IMG/VR virus record: IMGVR_UViG_3300021440_000063
Location: 1 to 39,493 of that record
Length of the DNA stretch: 39,493 nt
Source of the DNA: a virus
Direction: 5' to 3' (one strand)
The stretch's first letter is position 1, and each line of letters starts with the position of its first letter. The notes under the pieces are model-generated. The model saw only the letters and a program-made list of their open reading frames with translations, did no database searches and was not told the DNA's origin. Below, piece after piece: positions 24,235 through 31,435 of the stretch. The position numbers and the translations under genes are program-made.

Positions 24235-24706
24235 GGCCGCCTCCGCTGATGTGCAGGCGCTGCTTCGCGGCCATGTGTGCGGCGTGCGCCGCCTCAACCG
24301 TCTCGAAGTAGCCGAGATGGTGCCGCTTGCCGTTCGCCATGATCTTGGCCTGCCAGCGCTTGTGCTGCTTGTTCCATGTGGCGCCCAGGAACCCGTGCGA
24401 ACTGTCGCGATGGGCGATGCGCCGGTTCTGTGAGTTGCCGGCGCGATCAACGACGCGAAGGTTGTCCAGCCGGTTGTCAGACGGGTTGCCGTTTATGTGG
24501 TCAACCTCTCCATCGGGCCAGGCGCCATAGGAAAGGAACCATGCAAGCCGGTGGGCGCGCACTGACTGGCGCCCAAGCTTCAGCACAACATAGCCGGAAC
24601 GGGTCAGGCTCCCGGCCGGCGCGCCGCGCGTGCACCCGGGCCTCGAAACCGCCCAGCGAAATGCGCCTGTGGTTGCGTCGTAGGTGATGGTGCCGTAGTA
24701 GTTCAC
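24230..24706 (-). CDS. HNH homing-type endonuclease with AP2-like domain
   Basis: This 158-residue protein starts at GTG 24706. The HNH core is VRAHRLAWFLSYGAWPDGEVDHINGNPSDNRLDNLRVV (residues ~50-88), followed by QNRR. The C-terminus (GFLGATWNKQHKRWQAKIMANGKRHHLGYFETVEAAHAAH) is an AP2-type DNA-binding domain. This combination is typical of mobile, free-standing phage HNH genes. Its stop overlaps the first codons of the DUF1376 gene, which has lost an ordinary start codon, suggesting insertion at that point. Confidence 0.85.
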   Translation of the reverse strand: MNYYGTITYDATTGAFRWAVSRPGCTRGAPAGSLTRSGYVVLKLGRQSVRAHRLAWFLSYGAWPDGEVDHINGNPSDNRLDNLRVVDRAGNSQNRRIAHRDSSHGFLGATWNKQHKRWQAKIMANGKRHHLGYFETVEAAHAAHMAAKQRLHISGGGH

Positions 24707-24873
24707 GCCACCACCCACCCGAATGCCGCCACAGCGGCGCCCACCACCAAGCCGAACCCGGCGCCGACAACGGCGGCCAGCAGCAGTACGGCGCTGATAG
24801 CCCCCAGCAGCCCGAATGATTCCCCACCCTCAATCCAGGCGGCGGCGATCAGCTCAAGGAGGATGTCTTTCAC
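24703..24873 (-). CDS. Small membrane protein
   Basis: A 56-residue frame from GTG 24873 overlaps both neighbours by 4 nt (GTGA junctions). It is very hydrophobic: two Gly/Ala/Val-rich helices (LLGAISAVLLLAAVVGAGFG and VVGAAVAAFGWVVA), with KDILLELIAA before them. It could be an inner membrane protein of the early leftward operon; function unknown. Confidence 0.55.
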   Translation of the reverse strand: MKDILLELIAAAWIEGGESFGLLGAISAVLLLAAVVGAGFGLVVGAAVAAFGWVVA

Positions 24874-25073
24874 GCCCGCGCCTCCCCGACCCGCCGCGGC
24901 ATCGCGTCCTCACTGCGCGGCCTCACCAGCCCCATGCGCACCAGCTCGTCGGTGATGGCATCGATCCGCGCCGGGCGCATGTGCGCCGGCCAGTTCTGCA
25001 GGTCCACCAGGGCATTGCGCTGGCTCGCGGGGAACAGCTGCGCCACAGGCAGCTTGCAGGCGTTGACGATCAT
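24870..25073 (-). CDS. Small protein, unknown
   Basis: This 67-residue protein (MIVNACKLPVAQLFPASQRN...) has a helical second half (PARIDAITDELVRMGLVRPRSED) that could be half of a winged helix. It overlaps the stop of the preceding gene; a GTG one codon upstream is an alternative start. No family recognised. Confidence 0.5.
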   Translation of the reverse strand: MIVNACKLPVAQLFPASQRNALVDLQNWPAHMRPARIDAITDELVRMGLVRPRSEDAMPRRVGEARA

Positions 25074-25849
25074 CACCAGGCCTCTCCAGTCAAGGGGTTG
25101 ACGCCCGGCCGGCTCGTGCTGAAGCCGCCGGTCAGCAGCTCGCCCGCGCCCACGCTGTACCGCGGCGCCGGCGTAGGCGCTACGGTGACGCGCGCCCGGC
25201 TGTAGTCGATGGGCGCATCACACAGCGGCTTGGCGACCTTCGAGTCACCGGCCGTGTAGCGCAGCAGGTCAGGCGGGCCGCTCTTCTTGCTCAGCGCCTT
25301 GCCGCGGGTCAGCGCCTTGCCGCGGGTCAGCGCCGGCTTCTCGCGCGGCGTCGTCGTGTTGACGTTCTCGCCAGACACCGGCGCCAGCTCCCACTCGGAG
25401 GCCTCGGCGGCACTGCCGAACCAGCGCAGCCGCATGCCGGCGCGCTTGGCGCGGTAGATCATCCCGGCATCGACCATGTGCAGCATCGGCGGGGCGACGT
25501 CGCGTGCGGTCATGCCCAGCGCGTCCTGAATCTCCTGGCTGCTGGCGCCACCGGGCCGGCGCACCAGCTCACGGATCAGCTCGCGCTTCGGCGTGGGCTT
25601 GGGTGCCACCTTGGGGATGGGCTCGGACAGCACGGTCGCCAGCTCGAGAAAGCTGATGTCGTGCTGACGCAGGAGGCGCACGCAGATGGCGATGGCGCCG
25701 GGCCGCGTGACCATCCCCTTCTTTCGGGTGCTGGCCGCGCATCCAGCGCTGTGCATTTGCCCATCAGCCGACGTGCGTACATCACACGCGGCCGGGCCTT
25801 GAATGTGGTGGGGCTGGCGCTCAAGCTTGGGCATGGCTGCTGCTTCCAT
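25073..25849 (-). CDS. Winged-helix DNA-binding protein, unknown role
   Basis: This protein of about 258 residues has residues ~85-135 reading RELIRELVRRPGGASSQEIQDALGMTARDVAPPMLHMVDAGMIYRAKRAG. This is a clear helix-turn-helix with wing, as used by phage regulators that sense lysis/lysogeny state. The region LTRGKALTRGKALSKK results from an 18-bp tandem duplication at 25299-25334. The N-terminal start is uncertain: ATG 25849 is chosen, ATG 25834 is also possible. It is the third or fourth gene after Cro in the leftward early operon. Confidence 0.6.
   Translation of the reverse strand: MEAAAMPKLERQPHHIQGPAACDVRTSADGQMHSAGCAASTRKKGMVTRPGAIAICVRLLRQHDISFLELATVLSEPIPKVAPKPTPKRELIRELVRRPGGASSQEIQDALGMTARDVAPPMLHMVDAGMIYRAKRAGMRLRWFGSAAEASEWELAPVSGENVNTTTPREKPALTRGKALTRGKALSKKSGPPDLLRYTAGDSKVAKPLCDAPIDYSRARVTVAPTPAPRYSVGAGELLTGGFSTSRPGVNPLTGEAW
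25299..25334. repeat. 18-bp tandem duplication inside the winged-helix gene
   Basis: The unit gccttgccgcgggtcagc occurs twice head to tail and adds six residues (LTRGKA twice) in frame. It looks like slipped-strand duplication in a Lys/Arg-rich linker. Confidence 0.8.
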
Positions 25850-25856
25850 CACCGAC

Positions 25857-26099
25857 TCACGCCAGCACCGGGCGGGCCGGTGCATCGTTGGCGGCGCTGA
25901 TGCCGCTCAGCAGCTGCTCGCAGCGCCAGGACTCGAAGGCGCCGCGCTCCAGCATCTGGCGCAGCCTGGAGGCCTCGGCCGGTGGGAACCGCCCCGGCAT
26001 GCGGTACACGGTGCGCGCGGACTGGTAGAGCAGTTGCAGGCCGGACTGCACGGCGTGCAGGTGCGCGGCCACGGCGGTGGGGCTGATGGTGGTGAGCAT
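25857..26099 (-). CDS. Small protein, unknown
   Basis: This 80-residue protein starts at ATG 26099 with a strong AGGAGG upstream. It is helical (VAAHLHAVQSGLQLLYQSARTVYRM, then ASRLRQMLERGAFESW). It lies between the zinc-type small protein and the winged-helix gene in the early leftward operon. No family recognised. Confidence 0.6.
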   Translation of the reverse strand: MLTTISPTAVAAHLHAVQSGLQLLYQSARTVYRMPGRFPPAEASRLRQMLERGAFESWRCEQLLSGISAANDAPARPVLA

Positions 26100-26102
26100 G
26101 GG

Positions 26103-26297
26103 TCAAACCTCCTGCTTGTCGAACAACTCGCCAACCGGGTCGGGTGTCTTCGGCGGTGGCTGCCACATGCGCGGCGATGGGCCCTCGGACCACGCCTTGC
26201 GGCGGCTGGGGCATTCGATGTGGCTGCACTCCCAATCGAGCGCTTCGCGCAGGCGCTTCAGCTTTTCGGCGCTCTTTCCGCAGGTGTCGCAGGGCAT
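26103..26297 (-). CDS. Small zinc-binding-type protein
   Basis: This 64-residue protein begins MPCDTCGKSAEKLKRLREALDWECSHIECPSR. The CxxC...C....C spacing suggests one zinc site bridged by a helix. The C-terminus is Pro-rich. It is the second gene after Cro. Function unknown. Confidence 0.55.
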   Translation of the reverse strand: MPCDTCGKSAEKLKRLREALDWECSHIECPSRRKAWSEGPSPRMWQPPPKTPDPVGELFDKQEV

Positions 26298-26300
26298 GGG

Positions 26301-26567
26301 TCAGGCCTGCTCGGTGGGCTGGGGCGCCGGCACGGCTGGGGCGCCTTCGGTGCCGATCAGCTCGGGCCAGATGCGGTGCCAGTCGGTGGGGCGGAGGTGC
26401 CAGCGCCTGATGGCGCCTCCTGCTGCTGCCTCAATGGCTGCGCAGTGCTCCACCGGTGCCCCGCGACCTCGCCAATTCGAGACCGCCTGCGTGGACGCGC
26501 CAATTTGCTGGGCCAGCTTCGCCAGCCCGCCGCAGGCACGTGCTGCGTTGTCGATTGCATTGCTCAT
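26301..26567 (-). CDS. Cro/YdaS-type regulator
   Basis: This 88-residue protein begins MSNAIDNAARACGGLAKLAQQIGASTQAVSNWRGRGAPVEHC, the standard helix-turn-helix of YdaS/Cro family phage regulators. It opens the leftward operon and diverges from the CI-like repressor. The -10 box of its promoter lies only 7 nt before the ATG, so its transcript is probably leaderless or nearly so. The 17-bp operator lies between its -35 and -10, so repressor (or Cro itself) would shut it off. Confidence 0.8.
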   Translation of the reverse strand: MSNAIDNAARACGGLAKLAQQIGASTQAVSNWRGRGAPVEHCAAIEAAAGGAIRRWHLRPTDWHRIWPELIGTEGAPAVPAPQPTEQA

Positions 26568-26574
26568 GCGCCGC

Positions 26575-26603
26575 AGTCTAAACGCTGTGTTTAGTTTGGT
26601 CAA
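26575..26603 (-). promoter_or_regulatory. Leftward early promoter (PR-like)
   Basis: Read leftward: TTGACC, a 17-nt spacer, then TAGACT, followed after 7 nt by the Cro ATG. This is a good sigma-70 promoter and drives the whole leftward operon. The operator palindrome fills the 3' part of the spacer and overlaps the -10. Confidence 0.8.
26578..26594. promoter_or_regulatory. Repressor operator O1
   Basis: A 17-bp perfect-arm palindrome: CTAAAC, 5 nt, GTTTAG. An identical-arm copy lies at 27889-27905 in the second early promoter. Shared arms and promoter position identify it as the immunity operator. Confidence 0.85.
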
Positions 26604-26616
26604 CGGAACGTGTCGG

Positions 26617-27249
26617 ATGCACACACACAATGCGTGTATGCCTATCGTCTGGGATCGCGTCGACGCCGAACTTGCCCGCCGAGGGCTGACGTGGGCCGAC
26701 CTCGGCCGGCGCATTGCGGCGACCGACCAGCGCATGAACAACTGGCGGCGCCGGGGTGTCCCGGCAAAGGAGCACAAGGCCATTGCGACCGCACTCGGCA
26801 TGACCGTAGATCAACTACTCGCCGAGCACTGGATGCCCGAACATCCCCCCGTTGGGGGCGCTCATCTGGGTGGCGCACCCCCTTCGCTGGCGCACCAAAT
26901 GAGCCACCCCAAGTCAATGATCGACCCCATAACAATCCCCTGGGAGTCGATCTTGTCTGAGCCTTTGCCGGCGCTGTTCCGGGCTGTCATCCCGGACGAC
27001 GCAATGGGTGCGGAGTACCCTCGCGGGTGCACCGTGAACTTCTCCACTATCGAGGGCCCGCCGCGGGCGCGTGACCTGGTGCTAGTCAAGGACGCCGACG
27101 GAGGCGTCTACTTCCGCGAGTACCAGGTCGGTCGCGCGGGGCGCTGGCAGGCTGTGGCGCTGATGAGCGGCTACCAGGCGCTCGACAGCGAAGCCGATGG
27201 CCTGCAGGTGCTGGCGATCAGCATGGGGCGCTGGGGGAGACGCGGGTGA
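26617..27249 (+). CDS. CI-like repressor (HTH plus S24-type domain, catalytic Ser replaced)
   Basis: This protein has about 210 residues from ATG 26617, or 203 from ATG 26638. Numbering from the second Met, residues ~10-60 are a helix-turn-helix (RRGLTWADLGRRIAATDQRMNNWRRRG...). Residues ~113-200 resemble LexA/CI S24 C-terminal domains (FRAVIPDDAMGAEYPRG..VNF...PRARDLVLVKD...VYFREY). Where self-cleaving repressors have Ser in the DSM motif, this one has Ala122, and Arg160 stands where Lys is common. It therefore probably cannot self-cleave on RecA activation. It maintains lysogeny by binding the two CTAAAC-N5-GTTTAG sites. Confidence 0.8.
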   Translation: MHTHNACMPIVWDRVDAELARRGLTWADLGRRIAATDQRMNNWRRRGVPAKEHKAIATALGMTVDQLLAEHWMPEHPPVGGAHLGGAPPSLAHQMSHPKSMIDPITIPWESILSEPLPALFRAVIPDDAMGAEYPRGCTVNFSTIEGPPRARDLVLVKDADGGVYFREYQVGRAGRWQAVALMSGYQALDSEADGLQVLAISMGRWGRRG

Positions 27250-27266
27250 ACTGCATAGGAGATCGA

Positions 27267-27776
27267 ATGCCACGACTGATGGCCATGTGCCTGGCCGCTG
27301 CCATCCTGTCAGGTTGCGCCGCCAACCGCCGCCCGGCACCACCGGCACCTACGATGATGGCAACCTACACCCACGCCGACCATGCGGCGCACATCGGTGC
27401 CGGCCCCACGCGCATCGTCGGGCAGGCATTCCTACGCCAACGTGGCGGGGGTGTTGTCACCTGCGCCGGGGCGCTCGTGTTTGCATACCCCGACACCCCG
27501 TACTTCGATGGCCTGATGAACTACCTGCAGGCCGGCGGGAGCGCCCGTGACAGCGCGGTCAGCGAGCATGTGGCCGCCCTCGGCCGGGCCACACGGTGCG
27601 ATGCCCGCGGCGACTTCATCTTGGACAACCTCCCGGCCGCCGACTGGATTGTCATGACTGAGGTGACATGGGTCGCCGGCAACTGGAACCAGGGCGGCAC
27701 CTTGCGCAAGCTCGTATCCACGCGGGCCGCCCGCGAGGCAAAGGTGCTGCTGGGCGAAGAAAGCCTGAGGCGGTAG
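27267..27776 (+). CDS. Prophage lipoprotein, candidate lysogenic conversion/exclusion protein
   Basis: This 169-residue protein has a lipoprotein signal peptide (MPRLMAMCLAAAILSGC; lipobox LSGC). After Cys17 it has a beta-rich domain with GQAFLRQRGGGVVTCAGALVFAYP and DARGDFILDNLPAADWIV, like carboxypeptidase regulatory or transthyretin-like domains. ATG 27267 has AGGAGA upstream; a GTG at 27246 overlaps the repressor end. It is transcribed with the repressor and followed by a terminator, so it would be made in lysogens. Membrane-anchored superinfection exclusion is a reasonable inference, not shown. Confidence 0.7.
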   Translation: MPRLMAMCLAAAILSGCAANRRPAPPAPTMMATYTHADHAAHIGAGPTRIVGQAFLRQRGGGVVTCAGALVFAYPDTPYFDGLMNYLQAGGSARDSAVSEHVAALGRATRCDARGDFILDNLPAADWIVMTEVTWVAGNWNQGGTLRKLVSTRAAREAKVLLGEESLRR

Positions 27777-27799
27777 CCCACAACGCACAACACCCCAAC

Positions 27800-27824
27800 A
27801 AGCCCGCCTCGTGCGGGCTTTTCT
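27800..27824 (+). terminator. Intrinsic terminator of the repressor-lipoprotein operon
   Basis: AGCCCGC, a short loop, GCGGGCT, then TTTCT, 24 nt after the lipoprotein stop. It separates the lysogenic operon from the lytic rightward promoter 55 nt further on. Confidence 0.85.
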
Positions 27825-27879
27825 ACGCCCGCGAACTAGGGGGCACTGAAGAAAGTTTAGGCGGAACTCAACAATCCGT

Positions 27880-27908
27880 TTGACTGTGCTAAACGCTTCG
27901 TTTAGGAT
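27880..27908 (+). promoter_or_regulatory. Rightward early promoter (PL-like)
   Basis: TTGACT, a 17-nt spacer, TAGGAT, about 36 nt before the first ATG at 27944. The architecture copies the Cro promoter, with the operator in the same place. It should drive the recombination/DGR arm during lytic growth. Confidence 0.85.
27889..27905. promoter_or_regulatory. Repressor operator O2
   Basis: CTAAAC-GCTTC-GTTTAG, same arms as O1, lying between -35 and -10 and overlapping the -10. An extra half site GTTTAG lies at 27855-27860. Confidence 0.85.
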
Positions 27909-27943
27909 TGACCCCATCGACACCCACCCACCAGGGAGCAACG

Positions 27944-28495
27944 ATGGGCTACCTCCTCACCCCCGCACTCGCCGTCAGCCGCCGCGCCGCAGACCGCGAA
28001 CCGCAAGCCGCGCCGCTGCCGCGCGCCGACCAGATCGTCGCCGAGGGCAGCCGCCGCCGGCTGGCGTATCGGCACACAAACCCGGCCGCCGACACCGCGA
28101 TGGTGTACGGCGTGCAGATCGGTTACCTGCACGGGATGGTGCGCGAGCTGTGCAACGAAGCCGAGGCCCTGGCCGCCAAGCGCGATCCCGCGCTGCGCTA
28201 CTCGCAGGTGTTCTGCGACGAGCTCGACTGCGACGTGCTGGTCGGCTTCGACTACACGCCGGGCGAGGACTCGAAGACCTGGGGGCCGCCCGAGAACTGC
28301 TACGAAGGTGCGCCCGAGGAACTGACCGTGTGCGAGGTCTGGCTGAACGGCGCCGACATTGCCGCCGTCTTGCTCGAGCGAGTGGCGCAGCAGTTGACCG
28401 ACGCGGCGCTGGCCGCCGTGCACGACCAGCAGGAGCAGGCACGCGCTGAAGACGACGAAGCCCGCGCCGAGTCGCGGATGGCGTGGGCACTGTGA
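27944..28495 (+). CDS. First gene of the rightward arm, unknown
   Basis: This 183-residue acidic protein starts at ATG 27944 after AGGGAG. It contains DTAMVYGVQIGYLHGMVRELCNEAEALA and an aromatic/Cys segment (CDELDCDVLVGFDYTPGED...WGPPENCYEGAPEELTVCEVWLNG). The C-terminus is a charged helix. I do not recognise the family. First position after a repressed promoter suggests an early host-takeover or regulatory role. Confidence 0.65.
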   Translation: MGYLLTPALAVSRRAADREPQAAPLPRADQIVAEGSRRRLAYRHTNPAADTAMVYGVQIGYLHGMVRELCNEAEALAAKRDPALRYSQVFCDELDCDVLVGFDYTPGEDSKTWGPPENCYEGAPEELTVCEVWLNGADIAAVLLERVAQQLTDAALAAVHDQQEQARAEDDEARAESRMAWAL

Positions 28496-28599
28496 TGCCC
28501 CGCCCCATCCGCTACGTCCTGCGCACGCTGTTCGCGCTGTGGCTGCTGTTCCTGCTGCTGATGGTCACCGCTTTCGGCGACCCGGAGGACCTGGCATGA
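28495..28599 (+). CDS. Single-pass membrane peptide
   Basis: This 34-residue peptide MPRPIRYVLRTLFALWLLFLL... has one strongly hydrophobic helix with positive N-terminus. Start and stop overlap both neighbours (TGATG and ATGA). It contains a GGAG that serves the next gene. Confidence 0.5.
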   Translation: MPRPIRYVLRTLFALWLLFLLLMVTAFGDPEDLA

Positions 28600-28730
28600 A
28601 GCGCGCCACCGAATCCATGGCCGGCGCCGTGCTGGCTGTCGTCATCGGCATCGCCGCTTCGCTGCTGGTGGCGCACTGGGCCGCCTGCGAGCAGTACGAG
28701 GGCTTTTGCAGCATCGGGGCCGACAAGTGA
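28596..28730 (+). CDS. Small membrane or exported peptide
   Basis: This 44-residue peptide has basic residues and then a hydrophobic helix (AGAVLAVVIGIAASLLVAHW). The tail contains two Cys (ACEQYEGFCSIG), which might form a disulfide if exported. GGAGG precedes the ATG. Unknown function. Confidence 0.5.
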   Translation: MKRATESMAGAVLAVVIGIAASLLVAHWAACEQYEGFCSIGADK

Positions 28731-28798
28731 CCCGACCCGTGCCCTGCTCCACCCTGGCCCGCTGGTATCTGGCGCTGCGGCGCTGGTGGCGCGGCTGA
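28727..28798 (+). CDS. Possible 23-residue basic peptide
   Basis: GTG 28727 overlaps the previous stop (GTGA) and the frame ends at 28798. The peptide is Arg/Trp-rich. Support is only the coupling pattern; it may not be a gene. Confidence 0.25.
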   Translation: MTRPVPCSTLARWYLALRRWWRG

Positions 28799-28885
28799 AC
28801 GATCGACGGGCCGCGATAGCCACCCAGGCACGCGGGGAAGCGGACAGGGCCGGCCCACCCATTCAACGACTGATAGGAGAACCGC

Positions 28886-29674
28886 ATGAGCAACGCGCTC
28901 GCAATGATCCCGCTGAACGACATCCAGGTGATGGCTGACGCCATGGCCGGCTCTGGCCTATTTGGCATGAAGTCCTCGGTGCAGGCCATGGCCCTGATGC
29001 TGGTGGCGCAGTCCGAGGGCCAGCACCCGGCCACCATCGCCCAGGACTATGACGTCATCCAGGGCAAGGCGACCCGCAAGACCCACAGCGTTCTGGCCCG
29101 CTTCCAGGCCGCCGGTGGCCGCGTCGAGTGGCACGAGCTGACCGAGGCGAAAGCCGATGCCACTTTCACCCACCCGGCCGGCGGTTCGCTGCGCATGGTC
29201 TGGACCTTCGAGCAGGCGAAGAAGGCTGGGCTGACCGGGAAGGACAACTGGAAGAACTACCCCCGCGCCATGCTGCGCGCCCGGTGCATCGCCGAGGGTG
29301 TGCGCGCCGTCTACCCGGCCGCCATCGGCGGAATGATGGTTGCCGAAGAGGCGATGGACGCGACGGCCACTGCACCTTCCGCGCCTCCGGCCGTCAAGCA
29401 CATGGGCGCCGCGGACGTGGTGCAGCCGCCTGCGCCGCCGACCTGGCCCGACGCCGCATTCGCCCAGCAGTTGCCCCGCTGGCAGAAGGCTGTCGAGGCG
29501 GGCCTGAAGACCGCTGCCGACATCGAGGCCCTGGCCACCAGCAAGGGCGCGTTGACCGCCGAGCAGATGGCCGCAATCCGGGCGCTGAAGCCGACGCCGG
29601 TCGAGACCGAGCCGGTCGACGCCGACACCGCCGCGTTCGCGGCCGACATGGAAGCTGCCGAAGGAGCCGCGTGA
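28886..29674 (+). CDS. RecT-family single-strand annealing protein
   Basis: This 262-residue protein contains AQDYDVIQGKATRKTHSVLARFQAAGGRVEWHELTEAKADATFTHP and WKNYPRAMLRARCIAEGVRAVYPAAIGGMMVAEEAMD. These are the conserved core of RecT/Bet-like recombinases. The C-terminal third is Ala/Pro-rich and variable. ATG 28886 has a TAGGAGAA site upstream. It pairs with the following YqaJ exonuclease, overlapping it by 1-3 nt, as in RecET/Red-type modules that recombine phage DNA ends. Confidence 0.85.
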   Translation: MSNALAMIPLNDIQVMADAMAGSGLFGMKSSVQAMALMLVAQSEGQHPATIAQDYDVIQGKATRKTHSVLARFQAAGGRVEWHELTEAKADATFTHPAGGSLRMVWTFEQAKKAGLTGKDNWKNYPRAMLRARCIAEGVRAVYPAAIGGMMVAEEAMDATATAPSAPPAVKHMGAADVVQPPAPPTWPDAAFAQQLPRWQKAVEAGLKTAADIEALATSKGALTAEQMAAIRALKPTPVETEPVDADTAAFAADMEAAEGAA

Positions 29675-31434
29675 TGAAGATCACCCCCCGCATCGTCTCG
29701 CACGCCCAAGGCAGCGAAGCCTGGCACCAGCACCGCGCGACCCACCTGAACGCATCCGAGCTGGCCGTTGCCATGGGCTTGTCGCCCTACCGCACCCGGG
29801 CTGAGATGGTGCGCGTCCGCGCCACCGGCATCGAGCCCGAGGTGGACGCGATGACCGCACGCCGCTTCCAGCAGGGCCACGACTTCGAGGCAATCGCCCG
29901 CGAGTGGGCCGAGGACATGCTGCAGGACACGCTTTACCCGAGCGTTCTGGCCGCTGACGTGGACGGCCTGCCGCTGTCTGCATCGCTGGACGGGCAGACG
30001 CTCGACGGTTCAGTGATCTTCGAGCACAAGACGGGCCGGGCCGACCTGCTGGCCAGCCTGGAGGCCGGCGTGATCCCCGAGCACTACCACCCGCAGCTGG
30101 AACAGGGCCTGTTGCTGTCGGGCGCCTCGCGCTGCCTGTTCATGGCCAGCAGCGGCGACCGCGAGGCGATGCGCTTCGCGTGGTACACGTCGCGGCCTGA
30201 ACTTCGGGCGCAGATCGTGCCGACGTGGCGCCAGTTCCTGGCCGACGTGCAGGCCTACGTGCCCGGCACCGCCGCCGAGCCGGCCCAGGCCGAGCCCATG
30301 GAGTCCCTGCCCGCCGTCGCGGTGCGCCTGGATGGCGCCCTGACCGTGGCCGGCAACCTGCCCAGCTTCGCCCAGGCCCTGAAGGCATTCATCGCCAAGA
30401 TGCCGGCCCGGCCCGCGAGCGATGCCGACTTCGCCACCACCGACGCCGCCTGCAAGGCGCTGAAGAAGGCTGAGGAAGCGCTCGATGCGGCCGAGGCCGG
30501 CGCCCTGGCCAGCATCACCGACGTGGAGGCGATGCGCCGCGCGGTGGCTGACTGCCGCAAGCTGGCCCGGGACACGCGCCTGGCCGCCGAGAAGCTGGTC
30601 GAGCGCCGCAAGATCGAGATCAAGGAACAGGCGGTGCGGGCCGCGCGCCGCGCCCTTGATGACCACATCGCCGCCCTGAATGCCGAGCTGGCCCCGATAC
30701 GCCTGTTGCCGGTGGTGGCCGACTTCCCCGGCGCCATCAAGGGCCTGCGCAGCATCGCCAGCATGCAGGACGCGCTGGACACGACGCTGGCGAACGGCAA
30801 GATCGCGGCCGACGCGCAGGCGCGCAGCATCCGCAAGAACGTCGACCACTTCAAGGAGGTGGCGGCCGGGCTTGAATCCCTGTTTGCCGACCTGGGAACC
30901 ATCGTGCACAAGGCGCCCGAGGACTTCCGCATGCTGGTGCAATCGCGTGTGCTGGCGCAGCAGGAGCGCGACCGCAAGGCCGAGGAAGCCCGCAAGGCGG
31001 CCGAGGCCCAGCGCATCGCCCAGGCCGAGCAGCGCGCCCGCGAGCAGGAGGCGGCGCGCATCGCTGAGCAGCAGCGGCAGCAGGCCGAGGCCGAGGCTGC
31101 AGCGCAGGCCCAGGCTGCCGCTGCGCTGGCCGCTGCTGCTGCGCCGGCAGTCGTCAAGGAATCCTTGACCGTTGCGCCTCCGCCAGTTGCCGCGGCGCAG
31201 ATCGCACGCGCCGAGCCGGCCGCCAACGAGCCCGCCACCGTGAACATGGGCGCCCTGGCCGACACGCTGGGCTTCCCGCTGCGCGCCGACTTCATCGCGC
31301 AGACGCTGGGCATCCAGCCGGCCGGCCGCGACCGCGCCGCGGTGCTGTACCGGCCGAGCCAAGTGCCGCTGATCGTGGCCGCCCTGCAGCGCCACCTGGC
31401 GCGCGTGCTGGCCGGGCTGAGTGTGGCGGCTTGA
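29674..31434 (+). CDS. YqaJ-type recombination exonuclease with long C-terminal extension
   Basis: This protein has 586 residues. Residues 1-210 are a YqaJ/lambda-exonuclease fold: WHQHRATHLNASELAVAMGLSPYRT, E72, SLDGQ (Asp106), FEHKT (Glu117, Lys119) and QLEQGLLLSG (Gln141). The usual protein ends near here. This one continues with helices, an Ala/Glu/Gln coiled coil (~400-475) and a C-terminal domain (~510-575, MGALADTLGFPLRADFIAQTLGIQPAGRDRAAVLYRPSQVP). That domain also occurs at the ends of other phage recombination proteins. The extension may recruit a partner such as RecT or SSB. Start overlaps RecT (TGATG) with GAAGGAG upstream. Confidence 0.85.
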   Translation: MKITPRIVSHAQGSEAWHQHRATHLNASELAVAMGLSPYRTRAEMVRVRATGIEPEVDAMTARRFQQGHDFEAIAREWAEDMLQDTLYPSVLAADVDGLPLSASLDGQTLDGSVIFEHKTGRADLLASLEAGVIPEHYHPQLEQGLLLSGASRCLFMASSGDREAMRFAWYTSRPELRAQIVPTWRQFLADVQAYVPGTAAEPAQAEPMESLPAVAVRLDGALTVAGNLPSFAQALKAFIAKMPARPASDADFATTDAACKALKKAEEALDAAEAGALASITDVEAMRRAVADCRKLARDTRLAAEKLVERRKIEIKEQAVRAARRALDDHIAALNAELAPIRLLPVVADFPGAIKGLRSIASMQDALDTTLANGKIAADAQARSIRKNVDHFKEVAAGLESLFADLGTIVHKAPEDFRMLVQSRVLAQQERDRKAEEARKAAEAQRIAQAEQRAREQEAARIAEQQRQQAEAEAAAQAQAAAALAAAAAPAVVKESLTVAPPPVAAAQIARAEPAANEPATVNMGALADTLGFPLRADFIAQTLGIQPAGRDRAAVLYRPSQVPLIVAALQRHLARVLAGLSVAA

Positions 31435-31435
31435 C

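Noticed and set aside
25299-25334. Tandem repeat as a possible CRISPR
   Set aside because: Only two units, no spacers, and in frame within a protein linker.
27889-27905. Palindrome as part of a terminator
   Set aside because: The short AT-rich arms and promoter context fit an operator; no GC stem or T-run.
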